Shown in pieces: positions 9,137 through 18,691 of a DNA stretch of 64,000 nt (positions are counted from its first letter, which is position 1; every line of letters begins with the position of its first letter). The position numbers were made by a program, and so were the translations under genes. The notes under the pieces are model-generated. The model did not search any database. It saw only the letters and a program-made list of their open reading frames with translations, and was not told the origin of the DNA. The DNA is from Rhodospirillales bacterium (GTDB lineage Bacteria; Pseudomonadota; Alphaproteobacteria; Dongiales; Dongiaceae): NCBI GenBank assembly GCA_009885795.1, contig VFKA01000013.1, positions 1 through 64,000 on the forward strand, written 5' to 3'.

Positions 9137-9940
9137 ATGTCGGGAAACCTGATTCTGCCGTTGTCCGCCATCGTGGCGCTGGTTCCGCTCGGGCTGGTGA
9201 AGCTGCGCCAGCCCAAGGAGCGGAACGTTGCGTTCGTCTGCGCCGTTGCCGTGGCCGTGGCGGGACCCATGGTCGTTGCCGTGGACCATCTTGCCGAGGG
9301 CGCGCTGGCCAGCCTGGCGACGGCCTTGTGGCTCGGCGTCGCCGCCAGCAGCGCGATATTCGCCGGGCTCGTGGCCGTGCGGCGCGAGGCGGCCGGATTG
9401 GCGCCGCTCCTCGCCTGCTATCTGATCCTGGTGAGCGTGCTGGCATTGCTGGTCGGCACGGCCGGGCCTTTCGTTCGGGTCGCGGCGGGGTCGGCGTGGT
9501 TCGGCGTGCACGTCGTGGTGTCGGTCGCGACTTACGGGCTCTTGACCCTGGCCGCGATCGCCGGACTTGGCGTCTTCGCTCAAGAGCTGGCGCTCAAGGG
9601 CCGGCGCAAGCCAAGCGCGCTGATCCGTGGCTTGCCCGCGTTGGCCGAACTCGAGGCCCTGCAGGTCGGCTTGATGGCCGCCAGCGCCGCCGTACTCGGC
9701 CTAGGGTTGCTCACGGGCGTGGCGACCGGATATCTCGAATCCGGCCAGCTGCTTCGCCTGGATCACAAGACGACATTTTCGCTGCTCGCCTTCGCCCTTC
9801 TTGTGGCTCTTCTCGTCGTCCAGCGCCGGCTTGGCCTGGGTGGAAGGCGTGGCGCACGATTGGTGCTCCTGGCCTACCTCTTCCTGTCGCTTGCCTATCC
9901 CGGCGTGAAATTCGTGCGCGAGGTTCTCGGAGCGGGCTGA
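9137..9940 (+). CDS. YpjD/CcsA-type inner-membrane protein
   Basis: A 267-aa integral membrane protein with about eight hydrophobic segments spread over its length. The middle segment WFGVHVVVSVATYGLLTLAA and the C-terminal block LDHKTTFSLLAFALLVALLV followed by YPGVKFVREVL match the YpjD branch of the cytochrome c assembly (CcsA/HemX-like) family. CcsA-like proteins handle heme or support cytochrome assembly; the precise job of YpjD is not established. The WxWD heme-handling motif is not present. No co-transcribed partner is evident: dusB begins 78 bp later behind a candidate operator. Confidence 0.78.
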   Translation: MSGNLILPLSAIVALVPLGLVKLRQPKERNVAFVCAVAVAVAGPMVVAVDHLAEGALASLATALWLGVAASSAIFAGLVAVRREAAGLAPLLACYLILVSVLALLVGTAGPFVRVAAGSAWFGVHVVVSVATYGLLTLAAIAGLGVFAQELALKGRRKPSALIRGLPALAELEALQVGLMAASAAVLGLGLLTGVATGYLESGQLLRLDHKTTFSLLAFALLVALLVVQRRLGLGGRRGARLVLLAYLFLSLAYPGVKFVREVLGAG

Positions 9941-9979
9941 ATCCCGTTGCGTTTGGCCCCGGTTCGATCCAAGATGCGT

Positions 9980-9998
9980 ATGCCTATTTTTTAGGCAT
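9980..9998. promoter_or_regulatory. Hairpin/operator-like palindrome upstream of dusB-ntrBC
   Basis: ATGCCTA and TAGGCAT form perfect 7-bp arms around a five-T loop, 20 bp before the dusB ATG in a locally AT-rich stretch. No Shine-Dalgarno is visible before the dusB start. This could be an operator, or a leader hairpin controlling the whole dusB-ntrB-ntrC transcript. Confidence 0.4.
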
Positions 9999-10018
9999 TC
10001 TCTAAGGCTGTACAAAAT

Positions 10019-11005
10019 ATGAGCATCAAGATCGGGACGGTCGAGCTCGACGATCCGGTGATCCTGGCACCCATGTCGGGCGTGACCGATCTGCCGTTCC
10101 GCCGGCTTGTCAAACGCCTGGGCGCCGGACTGGTCGTCTCGGAAATGATCGCGAGCCAGGCGATGATCCGGCAGTCGCGCCAGTCCCTGCTCATGGCCCG
10201 CACCGTGCCCGAGGAATTCCCGATGGCGGTCCAGCTCGCCGGCTGCGAGCCGGAGGTCATGGCCGAGGCCGCCAAGTTGAACCAGGACCAGGGCGCCGCC
10301 ATCATCGACATCAATTTCGGCTGTCCGGTCAAGAAGGTGGTCAACGGTCATGCCGGATCGGCGTTGATGCGCGATGAGGTTTGCGCCGCGCGCATCCTCG
10401 AAGCGACGGTGCGGGCGGTGGCGCTTCCGGTCACCCTCAAGATGCGAACCGGATGGGATCACTCCAACCGCAACGCGCCCAACCTGGCTCGGATCGCCGA
10501 GGCGTGCGGCATCCGGATGATCACGATCCACGGCCGAACGCGCTGCCAGCTCTATGACGGTTCGGCGGATTGGGCTTTTGTCCGGCGGGTCAAGGAAGCG
10601 GTGACGATTCCCGTGATCGTAAACGGCGATATCACCAGCCTGGAACAAGCCGATCGCGCCCGGGCGGACTCCGGCGCCGATGGCGTCATGATCGGGCGGG
10701 GCGCCTATGGCCGGCCGTGGTTCCTTCGGCAACTGATTCGATACTGGCGCACCGGCGAACGGCTTCCAGACCCGCCACTGGCCGAGCAACTCGCCATCGT
10801 GCTCGAGCATTATCGCGACATGCTCGGTCACTACGGCGCACAGAGCGGCATGCGCATCGCGCGCAAGCATCTCGGCTGGTACAGCAAGGGATTGCCGGGT
10901 TCGGCGGAGTTTCGCACCGGCATCAATCGCATCCCGGATCCGGCGGCGGCGGAAGCGGCGATCGTCGCCTACTATTCGCCGATCCTGGATCGCCTGGCGG
11001 CGTAG
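10019..11005 (+). CDS. dusB: tRNA-dihydrouridine synthase (NifR3-like)
   Basis: A 328-aa flavoenzyme that reduces specific uridines in tRNA. It has an FMN-binding TIM barrel: [12 protein letters not shown] at residues 15-26, the [10 protein letters not shown] block carrying the catalytic cysteine, [14 protein letters not shown] and the phosphate-binding [11 protein letters not shown]. Historically the gene upstream of ntrBC is called nifR3 in alphaproteobacteria, and the same order is found here. The stop codon abuts the ntrB ATG directly (TAGATG), so translation is coupled and dusB is the first gene of the ntrBC transcript. Confidence 0.94.
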   Translation: MSIKIGTVELDDPVILAPMSGVTDLPFRRLVKRLGAGLVVSEMIASQAMIRQSRQSLLMARTVPEEFPMAVQLAGCEPEVMAEAAKLNQDQGAAIIDINFGCPVKKVVNGHAGSALMRDEVCAARILEATVRAVALPVTLKMRTGWDHSNRNAPNLARIAEACGIRMITIHGRTRCQLYDGSADWAFVRRVKEAVTIPVIVNGDITSLEQADRARADSGADGVMIGRGAYGRPWFLRQLIRYWRTGERLPDPPLAEQLAIVLEHYRDMLGHYGAQSGMRIARKHLGWYSKGLPGSAEFRTGINRIPDPAAAEAAIVAYYSPILDRLAA

Positions 11006-12118
11006 ATGGCCGAACCGCGGCCGAGTCCGCCGCGCTCGAACCATTCGCGGCCGGACGGCATGGCCATACTCGACGCGCTCGCGCACCCGGTCATTTTGAC
11101 CGGCGAGGATGGAACCGTGCGGTTCCTCAATCGCGCCGCCGAGGAATTCCTGGCGACCGCCGCGACCAGCCTGATCGGCCGCCGCCTCGATGGCATCCTT
11201 GCCGCGGACAGCCCGGTGCATGGCCTGATCGAGCGCGCGCGGCGAACCGGCCGCACGTTCAAGGAACACGACGTGGTCGTGGAGATTCCGCGACTGGGGC
11301 CGCGCACGGTTTCGATCGACGTGGCACCCTTGGCCGACCCGGCGGGCTCGGTGATCGCGACATTCCACGAACTGGCCATGGCGCGGAAGGTCGATCGCCA
11401 GCTCACCCACCGCGATTCGGCGCGCTCGGTCGCGGCGATGGCGGCCATGCTGGCGCACGAGGTGAAGAACCCCTTGTCGGGAATCCGCGGCGCCGCCCAG
11501 TTGCTGGAACGCGACGCCAAGCCGGAAGACGCCGAACTCACGCGGCTGATCCGGCGCGAGACGGATCGCATCGTGGCGCTCATCGATCGGATGGACATGT
11601 TCGCCGAGGACCGCCCGATCGAGCGCGAGGCCGTCAACGTCCACGAAGTTCTGAGCCATGTTTGCGGCATCGCCCGCACGGGTTTCGCCAAGGGCCAACG
11701 CATCGTCGAGAGTTACGATCCATCGTTGCCGCCGGTCCTCGGTCATCGCGACCGGTTGGCGCAGGTCTTTCTCAATCTTCTCAAGAACGCCGCCGAGGCG
11801 GCGGCGCCGGAAGATGGGGTCATTCGCATCACCACCGCCTATCGTCCGGGCGTGCTGCTGGAGATTCCGAGCGGCGGGCGCCGCGCGCATCTGCCGCTGG
11901 TCGTCGGCATCGAAGACAACGGGCCGGGCGTGCCGGTCGAACTACGCCATTGCCTGTTCGAGCCGTTCGTTTCGGGAAAGCATGGCGGCAAGGGCCTGGG
12001 GCTGGCGCTGGTGGCGAAGTTTGTCGCCGACCACGGCGGCATCGTGGAATTCGAGAGCGAACCCGGGCGGACGCGGTTCGGAGTCATGCTGCCGACGGAT
12101 TCCGGGCGTTCGGCATGA
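11006..12118 (+). CDS. ntrB: Nitrogen regulation sensor kinase NtrB
   Basis: A 370-aa cytosolic two-component kinase/phosphatase. It has a PAS-like N-terminus ([27 protein letters not shown]), then the phosphoacceptor block [21 protein letters not shown], then HATPase elements ([32 protein letters not shown]). There is no transmembrane segment. NtrB normally responds to PII protein and phosphorylates NtrC under nitrogen limitation. Its TGA overlaps the ntrC ATG (ATGA). Confidence 0.94.
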   Translation: MAEPRPSPPRSNHSRPDGMAILDALAHPVILTGEDGTVRFLNRAAEEFLATAATSLIGRRLDGILAADSPVHGLIERARRTGRTFKEHDVVVEIPRLGPRTVSIDVAPLADPAGSVIATFHELAMARKVDRQLTHRDSARSVAAMAAMLAHEVKNPLSGIRGAAQLLERDAKPEDAELTRLIRRETDRIVALIDRMDMFAEDRPIEREAVNVHEVLSHVCGIARTGFAKGQRIVESYDPSLPPVLGHRDRLAQVFLNLLKNAAEAAAPEDGVIRITTAYRPGVLLEIPSGGRRAHLPLVVGIEDNGPGVPVELRHCLFEPFVSGKHGGKGLGLALVAKFVADHGGIVEFESEPGRTRFGVMLPTDSGRSA

Positions 12119-13548
12119 CCGAATCAGCCACCATCATCCTGGTTGAAGATGACGAGGGCGTTCGCGCCGTCCTCACCCAAGCGCTCGTGCGCGCGGGTTA
12201 CGATGTCCGGGGCACCGACAACGCGGCGACGCTATGGCAATGGATCGATAGCGGGGAGGGGGATCTGGTCATCACCGATGTCGTCATTCCCGATGCCGAC
12301 GGTCTCGACCTCATCCCCAGGATCCGCAAGCTACGCCCCGAGCTGCGGGTCATCGCCATGAGCGCCCGCAACACCTTGCTGACGGCGGTGAAGGCCGCCG
12401 AGCGCGGGGCGTTCGACTACCTGCCCAAACCGTTCGATCTCGATGTGATGCTGGACGCCGTGGAGCGGGCGCTGCGCCAGCCGCGTGCCGGGCAATCGGC
12501 GGTCGCGGCCGCCAAAGGCGAAGCCTTGCCACTGGTCGGCCGCTCGCCGGCGATGCAGGACGTGTATCGCGTTCTCGCCAGGGCCGCGACCACCGACCTG
12601 ACGATGTTGATCACCGGCGAGTCCGGTACCGGCAAGGAGCTGGTTGCGCGCGCGCTCCATGACCACGGCAAACGCCGTCGCAAGCCGTTCGTCGCCGTCA
12701 ACATGGCGGCGGTGCCTCGCGAATTGATCGAAAGCGAATTGTTCGGGTATGAGCGCGGGGCCGTTCCGGGTGCCGCGATGCGCGGTCCCGGCCGATTCGA
12801 ACAGGCGGAAGGCGGAACGCTATTTCTCGACGGGATCGGCGACATGCCGGCGGAGGCGCAGACGCGCCTGCTTCGCGTCTTGCAGGAAGGCGAATACCAA
12901 AGCGTCGGCGGTCGCCACACCCAGCGCGCCGACGTACGCATCGTGGCCGCGACGCACCGCGACCTCCAGCAACTCGTGCGCCAGGGGCAGTTTCGGGAGG
13001 ATCTGTTCTATCGGCTGAACGTCGTGCCGCTGCGCCTGCCGCCGCTTCGCGAACGCCTCGACGACCTGCCCGACCTGGTGGCGCATTTCTTCGCCAAGGC
13101 GCGGGCGGAAGGGATGAAGCTGAAAACTTGCGACGCCGGCGCCATGGCAAGATTGCGCGCGCACCGTTGGCCCGGCAACGTCCGGGAGCTTGAGAATCTA
13201 GTCCGCCGAACGATTGCCCTCCATAGCGAGGACGTGATCGGCACGGACATCATCGAGTCCGAATTGTCAGGGTCGCTCCATCCCGCGCCGCCGGCATCGG
13301 ACGAGACACTGGCCGAGGCGGCGGAACGGTACTTGCGCAACTACTTCGAGGCGCATGAGGGCGGTCTTCCCGACAGCGGGCTCTACGAGCGTGTTCTGCG
13401 AGAGATCGAGCGACCCTTGATAAGCCTTTCGCTGGCGGCGACCAGGGGCAATCAGTTCCGGGCGGCATCCCTGCTTGGGCTCAACCGAAACACCCTGCGC
13501 AAGAAGATCCGGGAATTGAACATTCATGTTTCCCGTGGCCTGAAATAG
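12115..13548 (+). CDS. ntrC: Nitrogen regulator NtrC with degenerate sigma-54 contact loop
   Basis: A 477-aa response regulator: receiver domain with phosphoacceptor Asp55 (ITDVVIPD), AAA+ domain with Walker A GESGTGKE (Lys174), and a C-terminal Fis-type helix-turn-helix ([20 protein letters not shown]). The L1 loop that normally reads GAFTGA is GAVPGA at residues 215-220. Walker B reads LFLDGIGD, so the catalytic Glu is Gly240. Both changes argue against normal sigma-54 activation. R. capsulatus NtrC, which lacks GAFTGA, activates sigma-70 promoters and is a possible parallel. Overlaps ntrB by 4 bp; ntrY follows after 29 bp. Confidence 0.9.
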   Translation: MTESATIILVEDDEGVRAVLTQALVRAGYDVRGTDNAATLWQWIDSGEGDLVITDVVIPDADGLDLIPRIRKLRPELRVIAMSARNTLLTAVKAAERGAFDYLPKPFDLDVMLDAVERALRQPRAGQSAVAAAKGEALPLVGRSPAMQDVYRVLARAATTDLTMLITGESGTGKELVARALHDHGKRRRKPFVAVNMAAVPRELIESELFGYERGAVPGAAMRGPGRFEQAEGGTLFLDGIGDMPAEAQTRLLRVLQEGEYQSVGGRHTQRADVRIVAATHRDLQQLVRQGQFREDLFYRLNVVPLRLPPLRERLDDLPDLVAHFFAKARAEGMKLKTCDAGAMARLRAHRWPGNVRELENLVRRTIALHSEDVIGTDIIESELSGSLHPAPPASDETLAEAAERYLRNYFEAHEGGLPDSGLYERVLREIERPLISLSLAATRGNQFRAASLLGLNRNTLRKKIRELNIHVSRGLK

Positions 13549-13549
13549 A

Positions 13550-13569
13550 CTGTTGCGAGGTTGCAACAG
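13550..13569. promoter_or_regulatory. Perfect palindrome between ntrC and ntrY
   Basis: CTGTTGC and GCAACAG are perfect 7-bp inverted repeats separated by GAGGTT, starting 1 bp after the ntrC stop and ending 8 bp before the ntrY ATG. It has no following T-run, so a plain intrinsic terminator is unlikely. A translational or transcriptional control point separating ntrBC from ntrYX is possible. Confidence 0.4.
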
Positions 13570-13577
13570 TTGCTGCT

Positions 13578-15884
13578 ATGTCACAATCCATTCCCTTAAA
13601 GGGTTTGATCGTGACCGCAGACCAGGATGTTGCAGCGTTGACGGCGCCCCTCGAAATCGCCGGCACGCAGGCTAAACCAAAGGCTCGATTCAGGGCCTGG
13701 GCCAAGCGTGTGGGTCTGGAACGCAAGCTTGCAGCGGCCTTGTTGCTGACGGCACTGATATCCGGCGGCACGACCTATCTGGCGATGACGGGAGCGCTGA
13801 CCGCGACACCGGACCCACGAACGGTCCTGGGGCTGTTGCTGGTCAATCTTGTGGTGCTGCTACTGCTGGTGACGGTGGTGGCGCGCCGCCTGGTCGTGCT
13901 GTGGCACGAGCGCCGCAGCGGGCTGGCCGGCGCGCGCCTCCATGCCCGGCTGGTGGTCTGGTTCGCGCTGGTGGCGATGGTGCCGACCATCATCGTGGCC
14001 GCCTTCTCGGCGCTGTTCTTGAACCAGGGCATGGATGCCTGGTTCAGCGACGGCGTGCGCACCGCGGTCAAGGACTCCCTCATCGTGGCGGAGTCCTATC
14101 TGCAAGAGCAGCGTCAGCGATTGGTGACGGATGTGTGGGGGGTCGCCGACACGATCGCGCGCTCGGGGCCGGTGCTGCTGTCGAACCGCGAGCGCGTCGA
14201 GCGCATCTTGACCGCCCAGGTGACGCAGCGCGCGCTGAGCGAGGCGGCGCTTCTCGACGGGCAGGGGGAAGTCGTCGCGCAGTCGGGCTTTAGCTTGCTG
14301 CTCGAGTTCAATTCCGGCGTTCCCGTCTGGGCCTTCGAACGGGCGCGCATGGGCGACGCCGTGATCCTTTCGAGCGACACCGAGGACAGGGTCCGGGCCT
14401 TGATTCGCTTCGACGCCTACTCGGATACGTTCCTGCTGGTCAGTCGATTGATCGATGCGCGGGTTCTCAACCACGTGGACAAGACGGCGGGCGCGGCGCG
14501 CCTCTACGAGCAATTGGAGGGCCAGCGCACGGGATTGCAGATCACGTTCGCCCTCATCTTCATCGTTATCGCGCTGTTGATCCTGGTGGCGGCGGTATGG
14601 GCGGCGCTCATCGTTGCGACGAAACTCGTCAAGCCGATCGCGCGCCTTGTCGTCGCGGCCGAAAAAATCGGCACCGGCGATCTCACGGCGCGGGTATCCG
14701 AGCGCAAGTCGCGGGGCGATGAGATCGGGGTTCTTGGCGCCGCCTTCAACCGCATGACGGCCCAGCTTCGCAGCCAGCAAAACGAATTGATCGATGCGAA
14801 CCGGCAGCTCGAAACACGCCGGCGGTTCACGGAGCTCGTGTTGTCGGGGGTTTCGGCCGGGGTGATCGGTCTCGATAGCGAGGGATGCATCAACTTGCCG
14901 AACAGGTCGGCGTCCGCGCTGCTCGAAGTCGATCTGGAGCAGCATGTGGGTCGGAAGCTGGCGACGGTCCTGCCGGAGATGGGCGAACTGCTTGACGAGG
15001 CGCGTTGGCGCGCGCCAAAGCCGGCCGAGGCGCAAGTAACCCTGGAGCGCGACGGCAAGGCGCGTGTCCTTCTGGTGCGCGTGGCGGCTGGCGCGGAAAG
15101 CGCCGGCGACGCCGTCTATGTCGTCACGTTCGACGACGTGACGGCCCTGCTGTCGGCGCAGCGCAAGGCGGCTTGGGCCGACGTGGCCCGGCGCATCGCC
15201 CACGAAATCAAGAATCCGCTGACTCCGATCCAGCTTTCGGCCGAACGGCTGAAACGCAAGTACCTGAAGGAGATCAAGAGCGACCCCGAAACCTTCGTGG
15301 TTTGCACCGATACGATCGTGCGCCAAGTCGGCGATATCGGGCGCATGGTCGACGAATTCTCGTCGTTCGCGCGGATGCCGGCGCCGGTGATGCGCTGGGA
15401 AAATCTTGTCGAGATTTGCCGCCAGTCGGTCTTTCTGCAGCAGAGCGCCCAGGCGGGGGTCGTCTATTCCTTCGACACCCCGGCGCCGGCGGTGATGCTG
15501 CTGTGCGACGCCCAGCAAGTGTCGCAGGCCTTGACCAATTTGTTGCAGAACGCGGCCGATTCCTTGGCGGAGCACGGCGGCGATGCGCCGCGGCGCATCG
15601 ACCTTCGCGTGACCTTGGCCAAGGGGCAAACCATCGTCACGGTCGAGGACAATGGCCGCGGCCTGCCGAAGACCGAGCGCAATCGATTGACCGAACCTTA
15701 CGTAACCATGCGCGCCAAGGGCACCGGCCTTGGCCTCGCCATCGTCAAGAAGATCATGGAAGACCATGGCGGCGATCTGATGCTGGCCGATCGCGAGGGG
15801 GGCGGAGCCTCGATCAAAATGGTGTTCCCAGCCGCGGCGACGCATGCCGCCGGACCGGACGCGGAGCGCGCGCATGGGACGTGA
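13578..15884 (+). CDS. ntrY: Membrane sensor kinase NtrY
   Basis: A 768-aa histidine kinase paired with NtrX, sensing nitrogen or redox state. Hydrophobic segments near residues 50-70, 80-100 and 130-150 are followed by a periplasmic-type region and another membrane segment near 315-340. HAMP follows (AEKIGTGDLTARVSERK), then PAS around residue 415, the phosphoacceptor block RIAHEIKNPLTPIQLSAERL, and HATPase motifs (LTNLLQNAADS, VEDNGRGLP, GTGLGLAIVKKI). The ATG at 13578 is chosen because it follows the short intergenic palindrome and gives a normal family length. The 3' end overlaps ntrX by 11 bp. Confidence 0.94.
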   Translation: MSQSIPLKGLIVTADQDVAALTAPLEIAGTQAKPKARFRAWAKRVGLERKLAAALLLTALISGGTTYLAMTGALTATPDPRTVLGLLLVNLVVLLLLVTVVARRLVVLWHERRSGLAGARLHARLVVWFALVAMVPTIIVAAFSALFLNQGMDAWFSDGVRTAVKDSLIVAESYLQEQRQRLVTDVWGVADTIARSGPVLLSNRERVERILTAQVTQRALSEAALLDGQGEVVAQSGFSLLLEFNSGVPVWAFERARMGDAVILSSDTEDRVRALIRFDAYSDTFLLVSRLIDARVLNHVDKTAGAARLYEQLEGQRTGLQITFALIFIVIALLILVAAVWAALIVATKLVKPIARLVVAAEKIGTGDLTARVSERKSRGDEIGVLGAAFNRMTAQLRSQQNELIDANRQLETRRRFTELVLSGVSAGVIGLDSEGCINLPNRSASALLEVDLEQHVGRKLATVLPEMGELLDEARWRAPKPAEAQVTLERDGKARVLLVRVAAGAESAGDAVYVVTFDDVTALLSAQRKAAWADVARRIAHEIKNPLTPIQLSAERLKRKYLKEIKSDPETFVVCTDTIVRQVGDIGRMVDEFSSFARMPAPVMRWENLVEICRQSVFLQQSAQAGVVYSFDTPAPAVMLLCDAQQVSQALTNLLQNAADSLAEHGGDAPRRIDLRVTLAKGQTIVTVEDNGRGLPKTERNRLTEPYVTMRAKGTGLGLAIVKKIMEDHGGDLMLADREGGGASIKMVFPAAATHAAGPDAERAHGT

Positions 15885-17295
15885 CGTCCTCATCGTCGAT
15901 GACGAAACCGACATTCGCATGCTCATCGCCGGCATCCTTCGCGACGAAGGATACGAAACCCGCGAGGCCGGGGACAGCACCGGCGCGCTGGCAGCGTTGG
16001 ATGCGCGCCACCCGAGCCTCGTGGTGTTGGATATCTGGCTGCAAGGCAGCCGCCTGGACGGCATCGAGGTCCTGAAGGTCATCAAGCGCGATTACCCCTA
16101 CATTCCGGTCATCATGATCAGCGGTCATGGCAACATCGAGACCGCCGTGATTTCGATCAAATACGGCGCCTACGACTTCATCGAGAAGCCGTTCAAGGCC
16201 GATCGCCTGCTGCAGGTCGTGGAGCGCGCGATGGAGGCGATGCGCCTCAGGCGCGAAAACGAGGAACTTCGCCTGCGCGTCGGACCCGAGAACGATCTCC
16301 TCGGCAATTCGGAGGCCATCGAAATCTTGACGATGGCCATCGATCGCGTCGCGCCGACCGGCAGCCGAGTCCTGATCACCGGCCCGGCCGGGGCAGGCAA
16401 GGAGGTCGTGGCGCGCGTCCTTCATAACCGGTCGAAGCGCACTCACGGGCCCTTCGTGGCCATCAATTGCGCGGCCATGCGCCCCGACCGGCTGGAGGTC
16501 GAATTGTTCGGCAGCGTCGCCGGAGCGGACGGCGCGGATAGCCCGGCCAAGATCGGCACGCTTGAAGCGGCGCATGGCGGGACCTTGCTGTTGGACGAGG
16601 TCGCCGACATGCCGATCGAGACGCAGGGCAAGATCGTTCGCGTTCTGCAGGAACAATCCTTCGAACGGGTCGGCGGCGACAAGATGGTCGAGGTCGATGT
16701 CCGGGTGATCGCCGCCACCAATCGCGATCTTGGCGCCGAAATGGCGGCGGGCCGGTTTCGCCAGGACCTCTATTACCGCCTCAACGTCGTACCGGTCCGC
16801 GTTCCCTCGCTGGCGGAGCGGCGCGACGACGTGCCGATCCTGCTCGAGCATTTCATGTTGAAATCGGGAGAAATGTCCGGCATTCCGCCGCGCCGTTTCG
16901 ACGCGGATGCGCTGGCAACGCTTCAGGCCTATGACTGGCCGGGCAACGTTCGCCAGCTGCGCAACGTCGTCGATTGGCTGCTGATCATGGCGCCGGGGGA
17001 AAGCGAGGATCCGATTACCGCGGCCATGTTGCCGCCCGATATCGGCAGCATTGCCGTCCCGGCGGTGCGCGGCGACGGCGAAGTCATGTCGCTGCCGCTG
17101 CGGGAGGCCCGCGAAATTTTCGAGCGGCGTTATCTCGACGCCCAGGTCACGCGGTTCGGGGGAAACATTTCACGCACCGCGGCCTTCGTCGGCATGGAAC
17201 GCTCGGCCTTGCACCGGAAACTTCGCTCGCTCGGCATCAACGCCAACGAGCGGCCACCCAAGGTCGAGACCAAACCCCCTCGCCAGGGTATTTGA
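15874..17295 (+). CDS. ntrX: Response regulator NtrX
   Basis: A 473-aa NtrC-family regulator: receiver with Asp53 (VVLDIW), AAA+ domain with Walker A GPAGAGKE and Walker B LLLDEVADMP, and C-terminal Fis-type HTH (ISRTAAFVGMERSALHRKLRS). The L1 loop between ELFGS and the Walker B motif contains no GAFTGA. This is usual for alphaproteobacterial NtrX, which does not act as a classical sigma-54 activator. The start at ATG 15874 begins the receiver directly (MGRDVLIVDDE). The next gene, trkA, begins 4 bp after its stop. Confidence 0.94.
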   Translation: MGRDVLIVDDETDIRMLIAGILRDEGYETREAGDSTGALAALDARHPSLVVLDIWLQGSRLDGIEVLKVIKRDYPYIPVIMISGHGNIETAVISIKYGAYDFIEKPFKADRLLQVVERAMEAMRLRRENEELRLRVGPENDLLGNSEAIEILTMAIDRVAPTGSRVLITGPAGAGKEVVARVLHNRSKRTHGPFVAINCAAMRPDRLEVELFGSVAGADGADSPAKIGTLEAAHGGTLLLDEVADMPIETQGKIVRVLQEQSFERVGGDKMVEVDVRVIAATNRDLGAEMAAGRFRQDLYYRLNVVPVRVPSLAERRDDVPILLEHFMLKSGEMSGIPPRRFDADALATLQAYDWPGNVRQLRNVVDWLLIMAPGESEDPITAAMLPPDIGSIAVPAVRGDGEVMSLPLREAREIFERRYLDAQVTRFGGNISRTAAFVGMERSALHRKLRSLGINANERPPKVETKPPRQGI

Positions 17296-17299
17296 TAGA

Positions 17300-18676
17300 A
17301 TGAAAGTCATCGTCTGCGGCGCCGGCCAGGTCGGCTTCAGTATCGCTCGATACTTGTCGGGCGAGGGCAACGACGTCACCGTGATCGATATCGTGCCGGA
17401 GCTCGTGGACAAGATCTCCGACAACCTCGATGTCCAGGGCGTGCTCGGCTATGCTTCGCACCCCGACGTGCTCGAGCGCGCCGGCGCCCGCGACACCGAC
17501 CTCATCATCGCGGTCACCCATCACGACGAAGTCAACATGGTGGCATGCCAGGTCGCGCACTCGCTGTTCGAGGTTCCGAAGAAGATCGCTCGTATCCGGC
17601 AGCAGACCTACCTGCGCTCGGAATGGGGCGAGTTGTTCGGGCGCGGCCACATGCCCATCGACGCCATCATTTCCCCGGAGATCGAGGTCGCCCGCGCCGT
17701 CAGCCGCAGGCTTCAGGTTCCCGGCGCCTTCGACGCCATCAACCTGTCCGACGGGCTCATCAGCCTGATCGGCGTGCGCTGCGCCGCCGATTGCCCCGTG
17801 ATCAACACGCCGATGCATCACCTTTCGGCGCTGTTCCCCGATCTGCATATCTCCGTCGTCGCCATCCTGCGCGACAACCGGCGCATCGTGCCGACGGGCG
17901 ACGATCAAATGCTGGTCGGGGACGAGGTCTACTTCGTGGCGGAGACCAAGCATTTGGCGCGTGCCATGGCGGCGTTCGGTCACGAGGAACCGGAAGCGCG
18001 ACACCTGATCATCGTCGGCGCGGGCAATATCGGGCTCTACCTCGCGCGCAGCCTGGAACAGGAACAACGCGGGCTCAAGATCAAGCTCATCGAGATCGAT
18101 CGCAAGCGCGCCGATGCGGCGGCCCAGGCGCTGTCCGAGACGGTCGTCATTCATGGCGACGCGCTCGACGTCGAAGTCCTGTCCGAAGCCAACGTCAAAA
18201 GCACGGAGACCATCATCGCGGTCAGCAATGACGACGAGGTCAACATCCTGTCGTCGCTGCTCGCCAAGCGGTTCGGATGCCAGCGTTCGGTGACCCTCAT
18301 CAACAAGATGACTTACGCGCCGCTGATGGGATCGCTTGGCATCGATGCGGTGGTGAGCCCGCGCGCGATCACGGTATCGACCATCTTGCAGCACGTGCGC
18401 CGCGGCCGCGTGCGCTCGGTCCATTCCTTGAGCGACGGGTTCGGGGAGATCATCGAGGTCGATGCCCTCGATACGTCGCCGCTGGTGGGCACGCCGTTGC
18501 GCGACGCGCATCTGCCGGCCGGGGTCATCGTCGGTGCGCTGGTGCGCGACGGCGCCATCGTCATCGCGCGGGGCGACACCGTCGTGCGGGCCAAGGATCG
18601 GGTCGTGCTGTTTGCCGCGGCCGACGCGGTGAAGAAGATCGAGAAAATGTTCTCGGTCAGTCTCGAATTTTTTTAG
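17300..18676 (+). CDS. trkA: Trk potassium uptake regulatory subunit TrkA
   Basis: A 458-aa peripheral NAD(H)-binding subunit of Trk K+ transport. Two tandem RCK modules are seen, each opening with a Rossmann glycine motif: CGAGQVGFSIA at residues 6-16 and VGAGNIGLYLA near 236. Each is followed by a TrkA-C domain (residues about 140-220 and 370-455). The membrane partner TrkH is not in the window. The position after ntrX is the conserved alphaproteobacterial order. The ATG at 17300 lies 4 bp past the ntrX stop. Confidence 0.94.
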   Translation: MKVIVCGAGQVGFSIARYLSGEGNDVTVIDIVPELVDKISDNLDVQGVLGYASHPDVLERAGARDTDLIIAVTHHDEVNMVACQVAHSLFEVPKKIARIRQQTYLRSEWGELFGRGHMPIDAIISPEIEVARAVSRRLQVPGAFDAINLSDGLISLIGVRCAADCPVINTPMHHLSALFPDLHISVVAILRDNRRIVPTGDDQMLVGDEVYFVAETKHLARAMAAFGHEEPEARHLIIVGAGNIGLYLARSLEQEQRGLKIKLIEIDRKRADAAAQALSETVVIHGDALDVEVLSEANVKSTETIIAVSNDDEVNILSSLLAKRFGCQRSVTLINKMTYAPLMGSLGIDAVVSPRAITVSTILQHVRRGRVRSVHSLSDGFGEIIEVDALDTSPLVGTPLRDAHLPAGVIVGALVRDGAIVIARGDTVVRAKDRVVLFAAADAVKKIEKMFSVSLEFF

Positions 18677-18691
18677 AGGCGGTGGTCCCTG

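Noticed and set aside
9701-11890. 729-codon minus-strand frame opposite dusB and ntrB
   Set aside because: Lies across three well-supported plus-strand genes and shows no domain.
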